Assembly: GCA_002493395.1 (NCBI GenBank)
Contig: DKYS01000004.1
Location: 1-12,087 of the forward strand
DNA length: 12,087 nucleotides
From: Turicibacter sp. UBA7094
Lineage (GTDB): Bacteria > Bacillota_I > Bacilli_A > MOL361 > Turicibacteraceae
Direction of reading: 5' to 3'
The notes under the pieces are model-generated. The model searched no databases and had not been told where the DNA came from. It was given only the letters and a program-made list of their open reading frames with translations. Positions 8,207 to 12,087 of the stretch are shown piece after piece. The position numbers were made by a program, and so were the translations under genes. Within the stretch, counting starts at the first letter, position 1. Each line of letters begins with the position of its first letter.

Positions 8207-8400
8207 TACATCTAGGATAAATAGGAAAAATGATAGAAGTGGCTTCTCCTATACAACCCTATATTATATGATTCCTTCTGCCAATTAACCTCCTATCCTA
8301 AAAAATACTAGATTTTTTTATAACCTATCACACATAAGATGGAAAAATTTTAAAGGGATTTAGTGCATAAAATCAAGTTCCACAATCCTTTCACTTCATA

Positions 8401-8442
8401 AAAAGAAAAAACTTTTAAGGAGCATACCCCTTAAAAGTTTTT
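8401..8442 (-). terminator. Terminator after trxB
   Basis: A perfect 14-base stem at 8407-8420 and 8429-8442 (AAAAACTTTTAAGG and its complement) has an eight-base loop. On the minus strand it ends in TTTTTT, C, TTTT. It begins three bases after the trxB stop codon and separates the hprK-trxB unit from the yvcI-whiA unit. Confidence 0.93.
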
Positions 8443-8445
8443 ACA

Positions 8446-9375
8446 CTATTTTAACTTTGTCTCAATATATTTAAAGGCCGATTGAGCCGCAATCGCCCCG
8501 TCATTCACAGCTGTTACAACCTGACGAAGTTCTTTACTAACCACATCTCCAGCTGCAAATACACCAGGAACAGGCGTCATCATCGCATGATCAACAACAA
8601 CATAACCCGCTTCATCCGTTATCTCTAATCCTTTAATCATATCTGTAATCGGATCTAATCCAATATAAATAAAGGCACCATCTGCTTCAATGGTTAAATT
8701 TTCGCCTGTTTTAATATTTTTAACCTTAACAGCTCCTAATTTACCACCTTTATCTTCGAACGCCTCGACAACAGAATCCCATACAAACTCAATTTTTTCA
8801 TCAGCAAAGGCACGCTCTTGTAAAATCTTTTGTGCACGTAATTCATCACGGCGATGAATAACCACTACTTTTTCTACAAGCCCTGCTAAATAGATGGCTT
8901 CCTCAATCGCTGAATCTCCACCACCGATGACTACGACTTTTTTCCCGCGGAAAAAGGCTCCGTCACATACTGCACACCAAGAAATACCACGTCCTGATAG
9001 TTCACTTTCCCCAGGAACATTCAATAATCGATGCTTTGTTCCCGTTGCTACAATGACTGTCTGGGCTTTAACTTGATGATCGCCACAATCAATCACCTTA
9101 ACCCCAGTTTCATCTACACTAATATTCTCAACATTTCCGTATGAATATTCAGCCCCAGCTGACTGTGCATGTTCAAACATTTTCATTGATAACTCAGGCC
9201 CTGAAATCTTTTCAAAGCCAGTATAATTTTCAATCTCAAATGTATTCACCATTTGTCCTCCAGGAGCTCCACGCTCAATCATCACAACTGATAAACTCGC
9301 ACGGGCTGCATAAATAGCGGCTGTCATTCCCGCAGGCCCCGCTCCAATAATCGCTACATCATAGATTTTTTCCAT
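8446..9375 (-). CDS. trxB: Thioredoxin reductase (NADPH)
   Basis: A cytoplasmic flavoenzyme that reduces thioredoxin with NADPH. The 309-residue product is the standard low-molecular-weight bacterial form. Motifs in order: FAD-binding GAGPAG (11-16), the ATG-type flavin motif ATGTKH (110-115), the redox-active pair C134-A-V-C137, the NADPH loop GGGDSA (151-156) with HRR (174-176) marking NADPH preference, and FAAGD near the C-terminus. The start is the ATG at 9375: AAGGAAGGG lies seven bases upstream, and one base separates it from the ppaX stop codon. A TTG at 9399 is in frame but overlaps ppaX and lacks support. It is the last gene of the hprK-lgt-ppaX-trxB unit. Ferredoxin-NADP reductases of similar fold lack the CxxC, so the assignment is firm. 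Confidence 0.97.
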   Translation of the reverse strand: MEKIYDVAIIGAGPAGMTAAIYAARASLSVVMIERGAPGGQMVNTFEIENYTGFEKISGPELSMKMFEHAQSAGAEYSYGNVENISVDETGVKVIDCGDHQVKAQTVIVATGTKHRLLNVPGESELSGRGISWCAVCDGAFFRGKKVVVIGGGDSAIEEAIYLAGLVEKVVVIHRRDELRAQKILQERAFADEKIEFVWDSVVEAFEDKGGKLGAVKVKNIKTGENLTIEADGAFIYIGLDPITDMIKGLEITDEAGYVVVDHAMMTPVPGVFAAGDVVSKELRQVVTAVNDGAIAAQSAFKYIETKLK

Positions 9376-9376
9376 C

Positions 9377-10024
9377 CTATATCCCTTCCTTTTCAACAAT
9401 ATCCAATAATTCGCTTGCTACATTAATGATATACGTCGGATGATACATTTTCAAATAATGTGCCCCGCGCATTGCCCATCCAACTGCCACACTCCTTACA
9501 CCAGCCGCATGTGCACATTCAATATCATGGGAGTTATCCCCAACCATTAAACATTCCTCATTTGACAACTGATAATAAGTTAATACGCGATCAATAGGCT
9601 CCCTATGTGGTTTAGGATTCGTTACCTCATCAGACGAGACAATTAAATCGAAAAAGTGAAGTAAATTTAAGTAGGACAATCCCTTAATTGCCATATCACG
9701 TTTTTTAGAAGTGACAATCACTAATTTTAATCCATGATCTTTCAATGATTGCAACATTTCCACAACACCGGGAAAAGCTTCAATCATCCGATCATGATTT
9801 TGTTGATAATATTTTCGATAGCAATTCACAAATTGGTCTACATTCTCGTTAAAGTACTTCTCTCCTGTCTGATGTAAAGTAGGTCCAATACAATCCATAA
9901 TTTCTTCATCAGTTAACACACGATCCTTCATTAATTCATCAAAAGCCTGTCTAAAAGAGTTAAAAATTAAATGATGCGTGTTAATCAATGTTCCATCTAA
10001 ATCAAATAAAATAGCCTTTAACAT
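9377..10024 (-). CDS. ppaX: HAD-family pyrophosphatase PpaX
   Basis: Predicted to hydrolyse pyrophosphate, which HprK releases when it dephosphorylates HPr-Ser-P by phosphorolysis. The product has 215 residues, essentially the length of Bacillus PpaX. HAD motifs: DLDGT with nucleophile D8 and acid D10, motif II VTSKK (104-108), Lys 138 in NPKPHREPI, and motif IV VGDNSHD with D163 and D167. An alpha-helical cap lies between motifs I and II. The ATG at 10024 has AAGGAGG five bases upstream. An ATG at 10048 is in frame but overlaps the lgt end and lacks a site. It lies 16 bases after lgt and one base before trxB. The short HAD fold alone could also be a phosphoglycolate phosphatase; the hprK-lgt context favours PpaX. 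Confidence 0.88.
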   Translation of the reverse strand: MLKAILFDLDGTLINTHHLIFNSFRQAFDELMKDRVLTDEEIMDCIGPTLHQTGEKYFNENVDQFVNCYRKYYQQNHDRMIEAFPGVVEMLQSLKDHGLKLVIVTSKKRDMAIKGLSYLNLLHFFDLIVSSDEVTNPKPHREPIDRVLTYYQLSNEECLMVGDNSHDIECAHAAGVRSVAVGWAMRGAHYLKMYHPTYIINVASELLDIVEKEGI

Positions 10025-10040
10025 TCCTTCCTCCTTAACT

Positions 10041-10919
10041 TTATTCATTTTCTAGTTTTTTTAACACTGGGTGCTGATAAAAACTCCGATAAAACACTAA
10101 ATCCTTTTTCATTACTCGACGTAAAATAACGGCTATGAGAACAACCACAATCGTCACAATAGAAATAAATTGTGCCACTCTAATTGATTCAGTTAACATG
10201 AGACTGTCCGTTCTCATCCCCTCAATAAAGTATCGTCCGATAGAATACCAGATAGCATAAAAAGCTGCAATCTCTCCTATTAACAGACCTGATAACTTTC
10301 TTAAAATAAAAACGATAATTAAAAAACCAGCCACATTCCACAATGACTCATATAAAAAAGTCGGATGATAATATGCTCCATTAATATACATATTATTTAC
10401 AATAAAATCTGGAATAAACAAAGATTGTAAAAATTCTCTTTGAGCATCTAATGTTGCCCCTGGTACAACCCCACCATGTGCCTCCTGATTCATAAAGTTA
10501 CCGAACCTACCAATTGCCTGAGCAATAATAAAGCTTGATCCTGCAATATCCGCGACTAGCCAAAAAGTCATCTTTCTTTTTTTACAAAAGATATAACCAA
10601 AGATGGTAGCACCAATCACGCCTCCATGTATAGCTAACCCGCCTTGCCAAATCTTAATAATATCTCCTGGATTCGCTAAATAATAATTTAAATTGAACAA
10701 AACGTAATAAAGCCTTGCACATATAATTGAAATAGGTAACCCGTACGTTACCAAATCATAAAAAAATTCTGGGCTAATCCCCACTCTCTTTCCTTCACGA
10801 ATCGCTAAAAAAAGCCCAAGGGCAACACCCGACATAATAAATACTGCGTACCAATAAATCGTAATCGGCCCCAATTGGAAAAATACTCTATTGAGTGGTT
10901 CAATTGTCGAATGATCCAC
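10041..10919 (-). CDS. lgt: Prolipoprotein diacylglyceryl transferase
   Basis: An integral membrane enzyme that transfers diacylglycerol from phosphatidylglycerol to the lipobox cysteine of prolipoproteins, the first step of lipoprotein maturation. From the GTG at 10919 the product has 292 residues with several hydrophobic membrane segments. Hallmarks: GGLAIHGG with H98, the Lgt signature GRFGNFMNQEAHG with R138, N141, N144 and E146, YYHPTFLYES, and GRYFIEGMRTDSLML. R138 and R229 are probably the essential arginines. I chose GTG because GGAGG lies eight bases before it (10932-10928) and the resulting N-terminus, MDHSTIEPLN, matches Bacillus Lgt. The ATG at 10934 has no site and would itself contain the ribosome site. 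It follows hprK by about 56 bases containing a hairpin. Confidence 0.95.
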   Translation of the reverse strand: MDHSTIEPLNRVFFQLGPITIYWYAVFIMSGVALGLFLAIREGKRVGISPEFFYDLVTYGLPISIICARLYYVLFNLNYYLANPGDIIKIWQGGLAIHGGVIGATIFGYIFCKKRKMTFWLVADIAGSSFIIAQAIGRFGNFMNQEAHGGVVPGATLDAQREFLQSLFIPDFIVNNMYINGAYYHPTFLYESLWNVAGFLIIVFILRKLSGLLIGEIAAFYAIWYSIGRYFIEGMRTDSLMLTESIRVAQFISIVTIVVVLIAVILRRVMKKDLVFYRSFYQHPVLKKLENE

Positions 10920-10934
10920 TGCTCTCTCCTCCAT
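10920..10934 (-). promoter_or_regulatory. Ribosome binding site that decides the lgt start
   Basis: GGAGG at 10932-10928 is eight bases before GTG at 10919 and lies inside the alternative ATG-initiated reading. This supports the GTG start. Confidence 0.75.
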
Positions 10935-10947
10935 TCTATATGATTTT

Positions 10948-10976
10948 AAAAGTGAGGATAAATCATCCTCACTTTT
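10948..10976 (-). terminator. Intercistronic hairpin between hprK and lgt
   Basis: A perfect 12-base stem, AAAAGTGAGGAT and its complement (10948-10959 and 10965-10976), has a five-base loop. It starts at the hprK stop codon. On the minus strand only TTTTAAAATC follows, so the U-tract is short and mostly within the stem. It could be a partial terminator that lowers lgt-ppaX-trxB expression relative to hprK, or an RNA-stabilising or processing structure. Confidence 0.55.
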
Positions 10977-11914
10977 TAATGGTTACCTTTTGATTGAATA
11001 AATTCATTTAATTGATTTGTGAATGCCTCGGCGGCATTATATCCCATCACTTTTAACCGGTGATTCATTGCCGCAACTTCTATTAATGATGCAATTGATC
11101 GACCAGGTCGAACTGGAATTGTAATTTTCGGAACTTCCGTATTAAATAATCGCGTTGTTTCATCTGATAAACCAATACGATTATAAATTTTCTCATCATT
11201 CCAATCCTCAAGTTCAATCATTAATGTTACCCGTTTTTTATGACGATACGCACGCGCACCAAACATTTCAACGACATTAATAATTCCGATTCCTCGCACT
11301 TCAATGAACTGTTGCAATAATTCAGGAGCGCGTCCTACAACCAATCCTGGTTCTTTTTCAAAAATATCGACACGATCGTCCGCGATTAATTGATGCCCGC
11401 GATGGATTAACTCTAGAGCAGTCTCACTTTTCCCTATACTACTCTTTCCTGTAATTAAAACACCAATCCCGTTAACATCAACTAATACCCCGTGAACAGA
11501 TTCAATTGGAGATAGGGCCTCCTCTAAATAATTAGAAATAGAGGTAAATAAAACAGTCGTTTCCTTTTCGCTTCTTAAAAGCGGAACCCCCGTTTCCTCA
11601 GAAAGTTCAATCATCTCTTGTGGAATATGAAAATTTTTAGAGAATATGATAACTGGGGTCTCTTCTGTAAATAAAACACGAGCACGTTCACGTCGCACTT
11701 TACTTTCTAATGACTCAAGGTATAACCATTCCTTCGTTCCAATAATCTGAACACGTCGCTTAGCGCTATCTCTAAAGTATTCAATGACACCGGTTAGCTC
11801 CATTCCAGGTCGTGATAACATTTGTTCCGTGATAGGACGGTCCAGTTGATCATTTCCTGTTACAATTTCTAATCCTAATTCTTTTACTAAATCCTCGACT
11901 GTTACGACATTCAT
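10976..11914 (-). CDS. hprK: HPr kinase/phosphorylase
   Basis: A bifunctional sensor of carbon status. It phosphorylates HPr on a serine (Ser46 in Bacillus) with ATP, or removes the phosphate by phosphorolysis that yields pyrophosphate. HPr-Ser-P is the CcpA corepressor. The product has 312 residues from the ATG at 11914, the usual length. The N-terminal domain is about 1-130. The C-terminal kinase domain has H141 in SVHGVLVD, P-loop GKSSIGKS (156-163), the acidic pair D179-D180 in ADDRV, the EVRGIGIINV signature and the C-terminal PVRPGRSIASLIEVAAMNHRLK. The P-loop has SSI where Bacillus has SGV. GGTGGTG at 11929-11923 lies eight bases before the ATG; a TTG at 11917 is directly upstream and cannot be excluded. 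It is the first gene of the unit with lgt, ppaX and trxB. I find no confident promoter in the visible upstream region. Confidence 0.96.
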   Translation of the reverse strand: MNVVTVEDLVKELGLEIVTGNDQLDRPITEQMLSRPGMELTGVIEYFRDSAKRRVQIIGTKEWLYLESLESKVRRERARVLFTEETPVIIFSKNFHIPQEMIELSEETGVPLLRSEKETTVLFTSISNYLEEALSPIESVHGVLVDVNGIGVLITGKSSIGKSETALELIHRGHQLIADDRVDIFEKEPGLVVGRAPELLQQFIEVRGIGIINVVEMFGARAYRHKKRVTLMIELEDWNDEKIYNRIGLSDETTRLFNTEVPKITIPVRPGRSIASLIEVAAMNHRLKVMGYNAAEAFTNQLNEFIQSKGNH

Positions 11915-12005
11915 CAACTATTCACCACCAAATTTTAAATAATAATCTTTTCGATTCTTTATCTACTCGTTTTCATAGATCTTCTTTTAACTTCTAGAAA
12001 TCCCT

Positions 12006-12035
12006 TTTTATTTATTAATGAGAGTCCTTTATAAA
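12006..12035 (-). repeat. Downstream copy of a duplicated element upstream of hprK
   Basis: On the minus strand the core TTTATAAAGGACTCTC (12035-12020) is followed six bases later by AAATAAAA (12013-12006). The same arrangement occurs again 45 bases upstream. The core matches the other copy at 14 of 16 positions. The element lies about 90-120 bases before the hprK start. Confidence 0.6.
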
Positions 12036-12051
12036 AATATAAAAACGAAAA

Positions 12052-12080
12052 TTTTATTTCAGACGAGAGTCCTATTTAAA
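12052..12080 (-). repeat. Upstream copy of the duplicated element
   Basis: On the minus strand TTTAAATAGGACTCTC (12080-12065) is followed five bases later by AAATAAAA (12059-12052). It overlaps the perfect 12-base palindrome CTATTTAAATAG (12072-12083), and CAGAC/GTCTG (12060-12064 and 12083-12087) flanks the copy. The window ends here, so further copies or an upstream gene may lie outside. Confidence 0.6.
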
Positions 12081-12087
12081 TAGTCTG

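Noticed and set aside
8207..8400. Possible small RNA or second promoter between trxB and the Nudix gene
   Set aside because: A second TATAAT (8268-8263, minus strand) has no acceptable -35, and no stable hairpin with a T run lies in between. Nothing supports a separate transcript.

Overview
The window is AT-rich chromosomal DNA of a low-GC Gram-positive bacterium (Bacillota). The hprK-lgt-ppaX-trxB and yvcI-rapZ-yvcK-whiA gene orders, the strong AGGAGG-type ribosome binding sites and the protein sequences all point that way. A gut-type lineage such as Turicibacter would fit, but the genus is a guess made from memory and not shown by the sequence. Almost everything is core housekeeping on the minus strand. 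I see no phage, IS element, CRISPR array or defence system, and no convincing new multi-gene system.

Layout in minus-strand transcription order, from right to left. (1) 11914-8446: hprK, lgt, ppaX and trxB, probably one operon ending in a strong terminator at 8401-8442. A hairpin with a poor U-tract lies between hprK and lgt. (2) 8206-4752: an extended -10 promoter, then a YvcI-type Nudix hydrolase, rapZ, yvcK and whiA, tightly packed with ribosome sites overlapping or next to the upstream stop codons, and a terminator at 4752-4792. (3) 4652-3019: gpmI with its own promoter. It ends at a hairpin shared with a convergent plus-strand gene for a membrane-anchored M15 peptidase (2238-3020). (4) 1937-1784: a single tRNA gene with its own promoter and terminator. 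It reads as tRNA-Thr(GGU) but has an unusual body. (5) 1550-88: eno with its own promoter and terminator.

How the genes work together: HprK phosphorylates HPr at serine when glycolytic intermediates are high, and its reverse reaction releases pyrophosphate that PpaX removes. HPr-Ser-P drives CcpA binding to cre sites. A 13/14 cre-like site lies just upstream of the eno promoter and a weaker one (11/14) at a similar offset upstream of gpmI, so sensor and targets may sit in the same 12 kb. Lgt, YvcK (GlmR-type), RapZ, WhiA and the M15 peptidase concern the cell envelope, amino-sugar flux and division. TrxB serves thiol redox balance.

Several starts were moved from the longest open frame to the codon with a good ribosome binding site: rapZ, the Nudix gene, trxB, ppaX, lgt (a GTG) and hprK. 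The most useful points for follow-up are the glycine-like body and acceptor mismatch of the tRNA, the cre-like sites, the duplicated element upstream of hprK at the right edge, the inverted repeat over the predicted -10 of the peptidase gene, and the tRNA plus reversed peptidase gene lying between gpmI and eno.
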